Shown: piece after piece, positions 11,917-22,180 of the stretch
Numbering within the stretch: the stretch's first letter is position 1
Layout: each line of letters starts with the position of its first letter
The notes under the pieces: model-generated
Databases searched by the model: none
What the model saw: the letters and a program-made list of their open reading frames with translations, nothing else
What the model was told of the DNA's origin: nothing
NCBI GenBank assembly: GCA_933228675.1
Contig: OW121743.1
Location: forward strand, 11,968,464-12,032,463
Direction of reading: 5' to 3'
DNA: 64,000 bases
Origin: Stomorhina lunata
Taxonomy: Eukaryota > Arthropoda > Insecta > Diptera > Rhiniidae
Translations under genes and position numbers: made by a program

Positions 11917-12560
11917 GTACCCACTTAATATGCCTATAACTTTTTTATTAAAAAAATTTAATCATGTATTGGAGAACAAAGAAGATCAATTATTTCCTTG
12001 ACTTAGGGATTTCTCAAAAAGCATATCTTCCATTTTCTTTATCCTTCTCTCAATAATGGATTATAGTATTGAAAAAAAGTCGGCCCATGTGGGGTCGGAA
12101 AATAATAAACTTTTTGTGAAACAGCTCACATTATTTCAGTACAAGGTTTAAAATTTTACATTTTTTCATAGGTCGTTTTAAATTCTGAAGCAAACAAAAT
12201 ATAAAAAAAAATTCCAACATGAATGAAAAAATTTTCAAATTTCAAAATTTATACTGAAATGACACGAGTAGTTTTACAAAAAATCTATTATTTTCCAATC
12301 GCCTCATGTGCCCACTTTTTTGGTTCTTGTATTTTGATTTCAACACTATAATCCATATGAGAGAAGGATAAAGAAAATAAATGAAAAGCTTTTTGAGATA
12401 TCCTTGAGTCAAGGACATAACTAATCTTCCTTGTTCTACAATACATGATTAAATTTTTTAATGAAAAAAGCATAAAATTAAAGGAGAAACGCTGGAATAT
12501 GTACATAATTTTTAAAAAAAATGTGATAACCATATTAAAAGTTATAGGCAAAATTATTTT
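11917..12560. repeat. Foldback repeat: ~190-260 bp inverted arms around a short centre
   Basis: The left arm (about 11917-12110) reappears inverted at about 12295-12560. Examples are TTTAATCATGTATTGGAGAA against its complement near 12440, and TTCTTTATCCTTCTCTCA near 12046 against 12360. The arms are roughly 80% alike and the centre (about 12110-12295) is AT-rich. There is no coding capacity. It may be a foldback MITE or an inverted duplication; no clear target duplication is visible. Confidence 0.65.
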
Positions 12561-12604
12561 GACTTACCAGTTGTTTTTCTTCTTTTTTTATTTTGTATAA
12601 TTTT

Positions 12605-13887
12605 TATACCCACCATCAAAAAGAATGGGGGGTATATTGAAATTATCATTCCGTTTGTAATTTCCTTAATATTGGCTCAAAAACCAAAAACGATATATAT
12701 TCTGAATCCTTATGAAATTCTAAGACGATTGAGCGATGTCCGTCTGTCTGTCTGTATGTTGAAATTACGATAACGCATAAACGAAAGGAGCTAGCTCACT
12801 GAAACTTAGTGTAAATATTCTTCATCTCTGACAAAATTTTGGTATTGAAATTGGGTAAAATCGGTTTACATTTGACCATAGCTCCCGTATAACCTCGTCT
12901 AGACTAATCGCTTATTTGTTAATAAATGACAAATTATAGCAGCTATTTATGCCGATAAAATTTGGTATATAGAAGTTTTGCAATAGCCCTAGGCAGCGTA
13001 TAAAATTTCATCAAATCGGTTCACATTTAGCCATAACTTCCATACAAAAAATATACGAAAACAGCCTAAATTTCACCTAAAATACACTTAAATGCCAATA
13101 AAATATCAATGCCAGCCAGTGTGCAAAATTTTGTCGCAATCGGTCACCATTTGACCTAGCTCCCATATAAAAAACTTACGAAAACACAAAAATTCAAAAA
13201 GAAAAGGGGATTTATGTCCGTCTGTCCGTCAGATAAAATCGTGATAGCTTTTAACTACAAGAGCTAGTAAGATTAAATTAAGCACAAGAAGGTCTTATGT
13301 CAATGCCAGCCAGTGTGCAAAATTTTGTCACAATCGGTCACCATTTGACCATAGCTCCCATATAAAAAACTTATGGAAACACAAAAATACATAAAGAAAA
13401 GGTTGTTTATGTCCATCTGTCCGTCAGATAAAAGCACGATAGCGCCTTAACGAAAACAGCTAGAGGGACAAAATTTTACAAAGGTATTTTGGATGTCTTG
13501 AAAAATATGTGTGTTGAAAATGGACAAAATCGGTTCCAAATTTGTAAGAGCTCCCATATAACCCCACCCCGCTGATAAATTGAATACAACTGTAATAGCT
13601 ATTTAAAATAGGGAAGTTTTATGCAATTTTTGATCAGTTTTTCAAATTTTATAGGAATCAGTCCATATTTGACTTTAGCTTTCATATAAAAAAAACACTC
13701 ACGGAAACCAAAAATTTTAGCAAAGGCCAGTTAAAAGCTATAAAATTTGAAACTATGATAGCTATGGCCACTAAATTTTGCAAGAATAAGCTCTATATAT
13801 ATATATATATCAGCCAGTGTGTAAAATTTTGTAACAATCGGTCAACATTTGACTATAATTCTTATATATACAACATCCCCTTTTTAT
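12605..13887 (+). mobile_element. mini-me/DINE-like element E1, 3'-truncated
   Basis: It begins TATACCCACCATCAAAAAGA. It has the core ATGAAATTCTAAGACGATTG followed by a short GTCTGTCTGTCTG tract (about 12740-12757). Long sections of 'aaaatcggtcaccatttgacc atagctccc' type follow. E2, E3 and E4 share the same order of parts. Two internal GTCCGTC tracts near 13216 and 13411 mark an internal duplication. It stops near 13887, where a short DINE-like head (TATACCCTTCACCACCATAG) begins, and lacks the 3' hairpin seen in E4. Confidence 0.75.
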
Positions 13888-14017
13888 ACCCTTCACCACC
13901 ATAGGATAAAAAGGAAATTTCAGAATGTGTCATAAGTATTTTGACATGTTTTTAGAGAGCGTATTTAAAAAAATTGGGAACTTCAAGCTCAACAAAAATT
14001 GATAATAATTATTAAAA

Positions 14018-14401
14018 TTAATCAAAAATGTATTCTCCTTTAGCATTTAAAACTTTTTGGTGTTGGTTCTGGACAGAATCCGCCAAGAACAGTAGAAACT
14101 CCATTGAAGTCTCTATAACTGTTTTATCTTTTGTTTTTTTAAGTCCGCAGATCTGTTTTGCTTTCTGTATGACTACAAATTTTCTATAACATAAAAAATT
14201 GGACTTTGGGGAAGCCAATCGAGAGTTTTGAACACCAGCCTCTGCTACAAATTTCGTGATCATTTTGCTCTTATGACATGGAGCGTTATCCTGTTGGAAA
14301 ATTAATGCTTCTCCGATGAATTTATCGCCGGAGGGAAATGCATATTCATTCAATACTCTAAAATATTGATGATGGCTTGTGGAACCGTCAACAGGAACCA
14401 T
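14018..14401 (-). pseudogene. Tc1-like transposase remnant
   Basis: A 127-codon frame contains FQQDNAPCHKSKM, the second-aspartate block of Tc1-type DDE transposases, at about residues 35-47. The usual SPDLNPIENLW block is replaced by unrelated sequence (SPKSNF...), so the third catalytic residue is missing. The N-terminal helix-turn-helix and first catalytic block are absent from this frame. A 30-base inverted repeat begins immediately past its start (14404). I read it as a deleted, dead Tc1 relative; the subfamily cannot be assigned. Confidence 0.6.
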
Positions 14402-14403
14402 GT

Positions 14404-14602
14404 TCCCTACTCCACTACATTAATATATCCCCAGAACAACAATAACATTTTATTGGATTTTTTTTATTTAATTTGACAAAAACTATTTTATGTGATGAGA
14501 GTGCACCTGTAGGCCAGAAAGTATGATATGGAGGTGATAACGCATTCACCTCCGTATCCTACTTTCTGGCCTGGGGATATATTAATGTAGTGGAGTAGGG
14601 AA
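14404..14602. repeat. Interrupted palindrome (two nested inverted repeats)
   Basis: CCCTACTCCACTACATTAAT at 14405 pairs with the complement ending at 14600. Inside it, GGCCAGAAAGTATGATATGG near 14513 pairs with sequence ending near 14572. On the right the two arm segments are adjacent; on the left about 74 bases separate them. One long hairpin with a later insertion in its left arm explains this. Confidence 0.7.
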
Positions 14603-14698
14603 AAAGTGACCCCACTTTTCATCCTAGATTTTCATGGTCTATATGGCATCGATAGGTATTTTTTGATAATTTAAAAAAATTGTTCATAAGTTATACCC

Positions 14699-14790
14699 CT
14701 AATGGAGAATATAGACCGACATTCAAACTGGCAGAACATAGCTATTGCTTTGGGGATCAACCATCAAACAGTTTGCGCCTCATATGTATA
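14699..14790 (+). pseudogene. Possible helix-turn-helix remnant of a transposase
   Basis: A short frame reads NWQNIAIALGINHQTVCASY before a stop. This looks like the recognition-helix region of a Tc1-like or related transposase (LGI..xTV). It is short, isolated and on the opposite strand to the 14018-14401 fragment, so it may be a different element or chance. Confidence 0.25.
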
Positions 14791-14934
14791 ACACGGACAT
14801 TGCATCGTCTGACTGCCATTCCTTTCAGTCTATTAAGAACTTCTTAATGTAAAATAAATGCCAACAAAAGTTGTGCTAAAAGCGACGACTTCCTCTGGCC
14901 AAAATAACTAGTCTATTGGCGTAAAAGTTTTGCA

Positions 14935-14998
14935 TTTTATCGATTCCTAATACTTTCCAAAAATACTTTTATCGATTCCTAATACTTTCCAAAAATAC
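14935..14998. repeat. Two exact 32-bp tandem copies
   Basis: TTTTATCGATTCCTAATACT and the rest of a 32-base unit occur twice in a row (14935-14966 and 14967-14998) with no visible difference. This implies a recent local duplication. Confidence 0.9.
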
Positions 14999-15053
14999 TT
15001 TGTTTATTTTTTGGACTGTAACTTTTAAGGTTCCGGTGGGTTGGCGCCTATTT

Positions 15054-16345
15054 TTACACCCACCATCAAAAAGAATGGGGGCTATATTGAGATTGTCATT
15101 CCGCTTGCAATTTCCTTAATATTGGCTCAAAAATCAAAAACGATATATATTCTGAATCCTTATGAAATTCTAAGACGATTGAGCGATGTCCGGCTGTCTG
15201 TTGAAATCATGTTAACGCCTAAACGAAAGGAGCTAGCTCACTGAAACTTAGTAAAAACATTCTTCATCTCTGAGGAAATTTTGGTATTAAAATTGGGCAA
15301 AATCGGTTAACATTTGACCATAGCTCCCGTATAAACTCGCCGACGCTAATCGCTTATTTGCTAATAAATTACAAACTATAATAGCTATGATGATAAAATT
15401 TGGTATATAGAAGTTTTGCATAAGCTCTAGGCAGCACATAAAATTTCATCAAAATCGGTTGACATTTAGTCATAGCTCCCATACAAAAAACTTACGGAAA
15501 CCGCCAAAATTTCACCTAAAATACACTTAAATGCCAATAAATCTAAAACTATAATAGATATAATCACTAAATTTAGGACGAGGAGGTCTTATGTCAATAC
15601 CAACCGGTGTGGAAAATTTTGTCACAATCGGTCACCATTTGACCATAGCTCCCATATAAAAAACTTACGGAAACACAAAAAGAAAAGACGGTTTATGTCC
15701 GTCTTTCCTTCCGAGAAAAGCGCGATAGCTCCTTAACTAAACGAGCTAGAGAGATTTAGTAAAAGTATTTTCGATATGTTACAGAAATTGTGTGCTGAAA
15801 ATGGTTAAAATCGGTTCACAATTAGTTAGAGCTCCCATATAACCCTGCCCCGGAAATCACATTTATGCTGATAAATTGAATAAAATTGTAAAATCTCTAA
15901 CTACTAAATTTAGAATAGAGAAGTTTTATGCAACTTTCAGTCAGTATGTCAAATTTTATAGGAATCGGTCCATTTTTGACCATAGCTTTCATATAAAAAC
16001 CGCTCCCGGTAACCATTAAAATGGAACAAACGCCAGCTAAAAGCTATTAAATTATAAACTATGTCAGCTATGGCCACTCAATTTTGCACAAATAAACTTT
16101 ATATTAATACCAGCCGGTATATAAAATTTTGTAACAATCGGTCAACAGTTGGCTATAGTTCTTATATATATAACATCCCCTTTTTATATCTACAATCAAA
16201 AAGATTTGGAGGTACATTCAGTATAATAAGATTGCATCTACGAAATTAGATAGCTATCAATCAATGTTAGGTCCAGACTTTATACACAGTAGATGTATTA
16301 GGAACTCCTAATAAAATACAAGAACCTGCCGTGTTGCTATCAACA
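15054..16345 (+). mobile_element. mini-me/DINE-like element E2
   Basis: It has the same architecture as E1, E3 and E4. Its head is CACCCACCATCAAAAAGAAT. The core GACGATTGAGCGATGTCC carries the shortest tetranucleotide tract of the family (about 15190-15200). It follows E4 through the 'aaaagatttggaggtacatt' section and then stops near 16345 without the terminal hairpin. Non-coding; the frames at 15041 and 16061 are not conserved in the other copies. Confidence 0.75.
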
Positions 16346-16533
16346 TGTTCATGGCACAACTACTGCAACAGGACCTCTGCGCAAAATATTGCGCCAAGTC
16401 ATCTTTGGGCTATTAAATTACCTGGATGGGACATGATGTCAGACGGTCAACTACAAATAAAGCCTAGTATGTTATACTTCTGCTTATTGACCTTACATAC
16501 TACTACTATGTTACTTAATTAATTGTCTTATAT
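16346..16533. other. Unassigned spacer
   Basis: A short stretch of near-average composition between E2 and the LINE fragment. No feature can be supported. Confidence 0.5.
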
Positions 16534-17495
16534 TTACAACCTGTTAAGGTCAAAAGTTGATCATATTTTAGAATTCCAAGCGCTTCGATCTTGTGCACAT
16601 ATTCTCCAATTTCGTAGTCCATGCTTTGATAATTGTTCTTCTACTTTGTCTTTCCATCGAGATTTCGGACGTCCTCTTCTACGAGTTCCCTCGGGGTTAA
16701 TTTCGAACACTTTTCATACGCACGACATGTCCTAGTCAACGCAGCATCAACGCAATTGTATTAACTGCAGCATCTCGGACGATTTTCTCTAACGTCCTCT
16801 TCTACGAGTTCTCTCGGGGATAATTTCGAACACTTTTCATACGCACGACATGTCCTAGTCAACGCAGCATCAACGCAATTGTATTAACTGCAGCATCTCG
16901 GGCGATTTTCTCTAACGTCCTCTTCTACGAGTTCCCTCGGGGATAATTTCGAACACTTTTCATACGCACGACATGTCCTAGTCAACGCAGCATCAACGCA
17001 ATTGTATTAACTGCAGCATCTCGGACGATTTTCTCTAACGTCCTCTTCTACGAGTTCCCTCGGGGTTAATTTCGAACACTTTTCATACGCACGACATGTC
17101 CTAGTCAACGCAGCATCAACGCAATTGTATTAACCGCAGCATCTCGGACGATTTTCTCTAATATTGAAGAGATCGCATGACAAACTGTCGCCTTAATCCC
17201 GTTTAGTTATGAAGGACTCCGATAGGCTCTTACCTGTTTTAACTGATTATGTTGTATTAGTTTATGTCATCCTTCATAACTTTATTAGCTTCGTAGGGAA
17301 ACCGAACTCAAACATTGCTTTAAACAACTTCGTCCGTATCGGACTGTCAAAAGCAGTTTTATAGTCAACAAAGAGATGATATATATCTATTTATTTTTCT
17401 TGGGTCTTCATCAGGATTTGACGTCAGGTGATGGTAGATTTACCTAGTCTAAAGCCACATAGATAGGTCTCAATAATTTCGTTAACTTTAGCCTT
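16534..17495 (-). pseudogene. Non-LTR retrotransposon (RTE/CR1-like) fragment, rearranged
   Basis: Read on the minus strand, 17495 to about 17170 encodes a reverse-transcriptase core. It includes a CGFRLGKSTIT block, then HLFVDYKTAFDS and a LIKLCRMT-type block, with internal stops. A 4x123-bp tandem array follows (17160-16669). The polymerase C-terminus (RGRPKSRWKDKVEEQLSKHG...) follows at about 16670-16534. The catalytic F/YxDD region is lost between the first two parts. It is dead, and its upstream end coincides with the edge of the inverted arm at 17409. Confidence 0.75.
16669..17160. repeat. Four tandem 123-bp copies inside a LINE reading frame
   Basis: Unit starts at about 16669, 16792, 16915 and 17038. 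The unit is 41 codons long and, on the minus strand, covers the LINE segment resembling LGHVVRM ... RGR. Each copy carries the same stop codons and differs at only a few sites (ccctcgg/ctctcgg, ggtt/ggat). The stops therefore predate the tandem amplification. Confidence 0.92.
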
Positions 17496-17600
17496 TCAAA
17501 TTTTGAAAAAGTTGCTCATTTGTGTTATTTTTGTAACCAAACTTGTACATCAAAATAACCAAATGGGGAAAAATGAAAACGAAATTTTTAAATTTCTATA

Positions 17601-17638
17601 TTTTTGTGCAGGAGGTGTGAGGACCTCCTGCACAAAAA
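17601..17638. repeat. Perfect 16-bp-arm hairpin (left arm)
   Basis: TTTTTGTGCAGGAGGT, six bases, then its exact complement. The same hairpin lies in the right arm at 21226-21263, flanked there by a second hairpin (AAATGGTGCATG and its complement, 21181-21226). Confidence 0.95.
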
Positions 17639-18109
17639 TGGTGCATTCCTCTTACAATTATGACGTAGTATCATGCATCATTAACATATCGATTCATAAC
17701 TGATTAGTAAAACTTACAAATTGAAAGATCGTTTTGTTTAGTCCATCAATTTAAGTCTTATTTTTGCAAAACTACTATATCTACACACATACATACATAT
17801 ACATGTATGTATGTAAGTATATCGTTCTTTTTACGGACAATATAATTTTTCTTAATAAACCGAAATTTGGAACGCATCCTATACTTTTTAATACAAGTTC
17901 ATAAAGCTCGCTTCTACCTATTTCACCTCAATATTGAATACTCACACATACTTACACATTATGAATTTAAACGTATATTTCTTTTTGTAAAAAACAGATG
18001 CGATAAGAAAACTAAATAACAAATTTTAATGATACATACGAAATTCTTAGAAATATTATAGAATATTAAATTTTCAAATTATCTGTTTTTTAAATTTGCA
18101 AAAAAGTAA

Positions 18110-20545
18110 ACTTTTAAAATTTCCTATAAAAGTAGGAAATTTTCAAAATTTCCTAATTTTTATAGGAAATTTTTAAAATTTCCTATTTTTATAGGAAATT
18201 CTGAAAATTTCCTATTTTTATAGGAAATTTTCAAAATTTTCTATTTTTATAGGAAATTTTCAAAATTTCCTATTTTTATAGGAAATTTTCAAAATTTCCT
18301 ATTTTTATAGGAAATTTTCAAAATTTCCTATTTTTATAGGAAATTTTCAAAATTTTCTATTTTTATAGGAAATTTTCAAAATTTCCTATTTTTATAGGAA
18401 ATTTTCAAAATTTCCTATTTTTATAGGAAATTTTCAAAATTTCCTATTTTTATAGGAAATTTTCAAAATTTCCTATTTTTATAGGAAATTTTCAAAATTT
18501 CCTATTTTTATAGGAAATTTTCAAAATTTCCTATTTTTATAGGAAATTTTCAAAATTTCCTATTTTTATAGGAAATTTTCAAAATTTCCTATTTTTATAG
18601 GAAATTTTCAAAATTTCCTATTTTTATAGGAAATTTTCAAAATTTCCTATTTTTATAGGAAATTTTCAAAATTTCCTATTTTTATAGGAAATTTTCAAAA
18701 TTTCCTGTTTTTATAGGAAATTTTCAAAATTTCCTATTTTTATAGGAAATTTTCAAAATTTCCTATTTTTATAGGAAATTTTCAAAATTTCCTATTTTTA
18801 TAGGAAATTTTCAAAATTTCCTATTTTTATAGGAAATTTTCAAAATTTCCTATTTTTATAGGAAATTTTCAAAATTTCCTGTTTTTATAGGAAATTTTCA
18901 AAATTTCCTGTTTTTATAGGAAATTTTCAAAATTTCCTATTTTTATAGGAAATTTTCAAAATTTCCTGTTTTTATAGGATATTTTCAAAATTTCCTGATT
19001 TTATAGGAAAATTTCAAAATTTCCTATTTTTATAGGAAATTTTCAAAATTTCCTATTTTTATAGGAAATTTTGAAAATTTCCTATTTTTATAGGAAATTT
19101 TGAAAATTTCCTATTTTTATAGGAAATTTTCAAAATTTCCTATTTTTATAGGAAATTTTCAAAATTTCCTATTTTTATAGGAAATTTTCAAAATTTTCTA
19201 TTTTTATAGGAAATTTTCAAAATTTCCTATTTTTATAGGAAATTTTCAAAATTTTCTATTTTTATAGGAAATTTTCAAAATTTCCTATTTTTATAGGAAA
19301 TTTTCAAAATTTCCTATTTTTATAGGAAATTTTGAAAATTTCCTATTTTTATAGGAAATTTTCAAAATTTCCTATTTTTATAGGAAATTTTCAAAATTTC
19401 CTATTTTTATAGGAAATTTTCAAAATTTCCTATTTTTATAGGAAATTTTCAAAATTTCCTATTTTTATAGGAAATTTTCAAAATTTCCTATTTTTATAGG
19501 AAATTTTCAAAATTTCCTATTTTTATAGGAAATTTTCAAAATTTCCTATTTTTATAGGAAATTTTCAAAATTTCCTATTTTTATAGGAAATTTTCAAAAT
19601 TTCCTATTTTTATAGGAAATTTTCAAAATTTCCTATTTTTATAGGAAATTTTCAAAATTTCCTATTTTTATAGGAAATTTTCAAAATTTCCTATTTTTAT
19701 AGGAAATTTTCAAAATTTCCTATTTTTATAGGAAATTTTCAAAATTTCCTATTTTTATAGGAAATTTTCAAAATTTCCTATTTTTATAGGAAATTTTCAA
19801 AATTTCCTATTTTTATAGGAAATTTTCAAAGTTTCCTATTTTTATAGGAAATTTTGAAAATTTCCTATTTTTATAGGAAATTTTCAAAATTTCCTATTTT
19901 TATAGGAAATTTTCAAAATTTCCTATTTTTATAGGAAATTTTGAAAATTTCCTATTTTTATAGGAAATTTTGAAAATTTCCTATTTTTATAGGAAATTTT
20001 CAAAATTTCCTATTTTTATAGGAAATTTTCAAAATTTCCTATTTTTATAGGAAATTTTGAAAATTTCCTATTTTTATAGGAAATTTTGAAAATTTCCTAT
20101 TTTTATAGGAAATTTTGAAAATTTCCTATTTTTATAGGAAATTTTGAAAATTTCCTATTTTTATAGGAAATTTTGAAAATTTCCTATTTTTATAGGAAAT
20201 TTTGAAAATTTCCTATTTTTATAGGAAATTCTTAAAATTTACTATTTTTATAGGAAATTTTGAAAAATTACTATTTTTATAAGAAATTTTGAAAAATTAC
20301 TATTTTTATAAGAAATTTTGAAAAATTACTATTTTTATAGGATGTTTGAAAAATTTATTTCTTTAAAGAAAATTTTGAAAATTTATATTTTTAAAGGAAA
20401 TTTTGAAAATTTATAATTTTTGTAGCAAATTTTAAAAAAATTACCATTTTTATAGGAATTTTTTAAAATTTAGGACTTATATAGAAAATTTACCATTTTC
20501 ATAGGAAATTTTTAAAATTTGGCATTTTTATGTAAAATTTTGAAA
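18110..20545 (+). repeat. 29-bp palindromic satellite, array 1
   Basis: There are about 76 well-kept units (to about 20330) and then a decayed edge to about 20545. Each 29-bp unit has a palindrome AGGAAATTTT, one central base (usually C, sometimes G), and the complement, joined by ATTTTTAT. The G-centred variants cluster (19065-19110, 19840-20220). The tail degenerates into 'gaaaaattac' variants. It is non-coding. Confidence 0.95.
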
Positions 20546-20737
20546 ATTTACGATCTTATATATTTTTTTTAATAGAGAACAATTAGAATAAATGTTTTTT
20601 TTAATTATTTTAATATTTCTCAACTATTTTTCTTCGATCGGTGATGAATAACATTTCCAGACGTCGGAATTACTTAAAAATATTTTAGTTAATTTTTTTA
20701 TTGCTTATATAGACATATCTTTATATGCATATGTTTT
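20546..20737. other. Spacer between satellite and right inverted arm
   Basis: AT-rich sequence without recognisable elements. Confidence 0.5.
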
Positions 20738-21044
20738 TTGATTGCTAAAAAACAGATAATTTGAAAATTTAATATTCAAATGCTATAAGTTTCTAAGAAT
20801 TTCGTATGTATCATTAAAATTTGTTATTTTGTTTTCTTATCGCATCTGTTTTTTACAAAAAGAAATGTACGTTTATATTTGTAATGTGTAAGAATGTGTA
20901 AGAATGTGTGAGTATTTGATATTGTGGTGAAATAGGTATAGGTGAATTTTATGAACTTGTATTAAATAGGGCAGGATTCGTTCTTAATTTTGATGTATTA
21001 AGAAATATCTTCATGTCTGTAAAAACAACTATATACTTAAATAC

Positions 21045-21075
<31 letters not shown>

Positions 21076-21465
21076 TGTGTGTAGATATAGTAGTTTTGCA
21101 AAAATAAAACATTAATTTGATGGACTAAACAAAAAGATCTTTCAATTTGTAAGTTTTACTAATCATTTTTCAATATATGCAAATGGTGCATGGTACTACG
21201 GCATAAGTGTAAGAGGCATGCACCATTTTTGTGCAGGAGGTCCTCACACCTCCTGCACAAAAATATAGAAATTAAAAAATGTTGGTTTCATTTTTTCCAA
21301 TTCGGTTATTTTAATGTAAAAATTTGGCTACAAAAATAACACAAATGACAAACTTTTTCAAAACTTTAAAGGCTAAAGCCCAAAATTAACGAAATGTTGT
21401 GGTTTTAGACTAGATAAATCTACCACCAACCAGATCTTTACACTATGTAAAATCCTGAGGTTGTA

Positions 21466-22180
21466 TTAAAAAAAAAAGAAATTTTCAAAATTTCCTGTAA
21501 CAAAAATAGGAAATTTTTTAAAAATCCCATAAAAAAAAGTAAAACTTTAAACTTTTCCTATAAAAAATTGATAATTTTTAAAACTTCCTATAAAAAAGGA
21601 AATTTTTTGTGGAAGCTTTCAAAATTTTCTATAAAAAAAGATGAAACTTTTAAAATTTCCTATAAAAAAGAGAAATTTTTAAAATTTTCTATAAAAAAAT
21701 AAATTTTCAGAATTAATATAAAAAAGAGGTAATTTTCAAAATTTCCTTTAAAAAAAGAGGATATTTTCAAAAAAAAAAAAAAAAAAAATAAACTTTCTAA
21801 CATTCTTATAAAAACGAGGAAATGTTCAAAATTCCCTATAAAAAGAGCAAAATTTTCAATATTTTTTTATAGGAAATTTTGAAAATTTCCTATAAAAAAA
21901 TAGAATATTTTCAAAATTTCCTAAAAAAAAGAGGAAACTTTTAAAATTTCCTATAAAAAGTGCAAATTTTTAAAATTTTCTAACAAAAAAGTGGACATTT
22001 TTAAAATTTCTTATAAAAAAGAGGAAATTTTTAAAATTTCTTATAAAAAAAGAACAAGTTTTCAAAATTTCCAATAAAAAATGGAAAGTTTTAAAAATTC
22101 GCTATAAAAAAGAGGAAATATTTAAAATTTCTTATAAAAGAGAGGACATATTCATAATTTCCTATAGGAATTTTTCAAAA
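21466..22180. repeat. Decayed 29-bp satellite relatives in mixed orientation
   Basis: Irregular units of 'aaaatttcctataaaaaagagg' type separated by A runs. They are related to, but much more diverged than, the arrays on either side. They look like an older layer of the same satellite. Confidence 0.75.

Larger units (their letters stand above)
17409..21465. repeat. Long inverted repeat (arms ~690-730 bp) enclosing a satellite array
   Basis: The left arm 17409-18098 returns inverted at 20738-21465. Shared landmarks are an RT segment, the 38-bp hairpin, an (ACAT)n/(ATGT)n tract (about 17795 and 21045), and the inner edge word AAAACAGATAATTTGAAAAT with its complement. The right arm's outer end reads in the plus strand as GFRLDKSTTNQIFTL, the same reverse-transcriptase block that the left arm encodes on the minus strand. 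The whole resembles a foldback element or a palindromic duplication. Confidence 0.85.
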
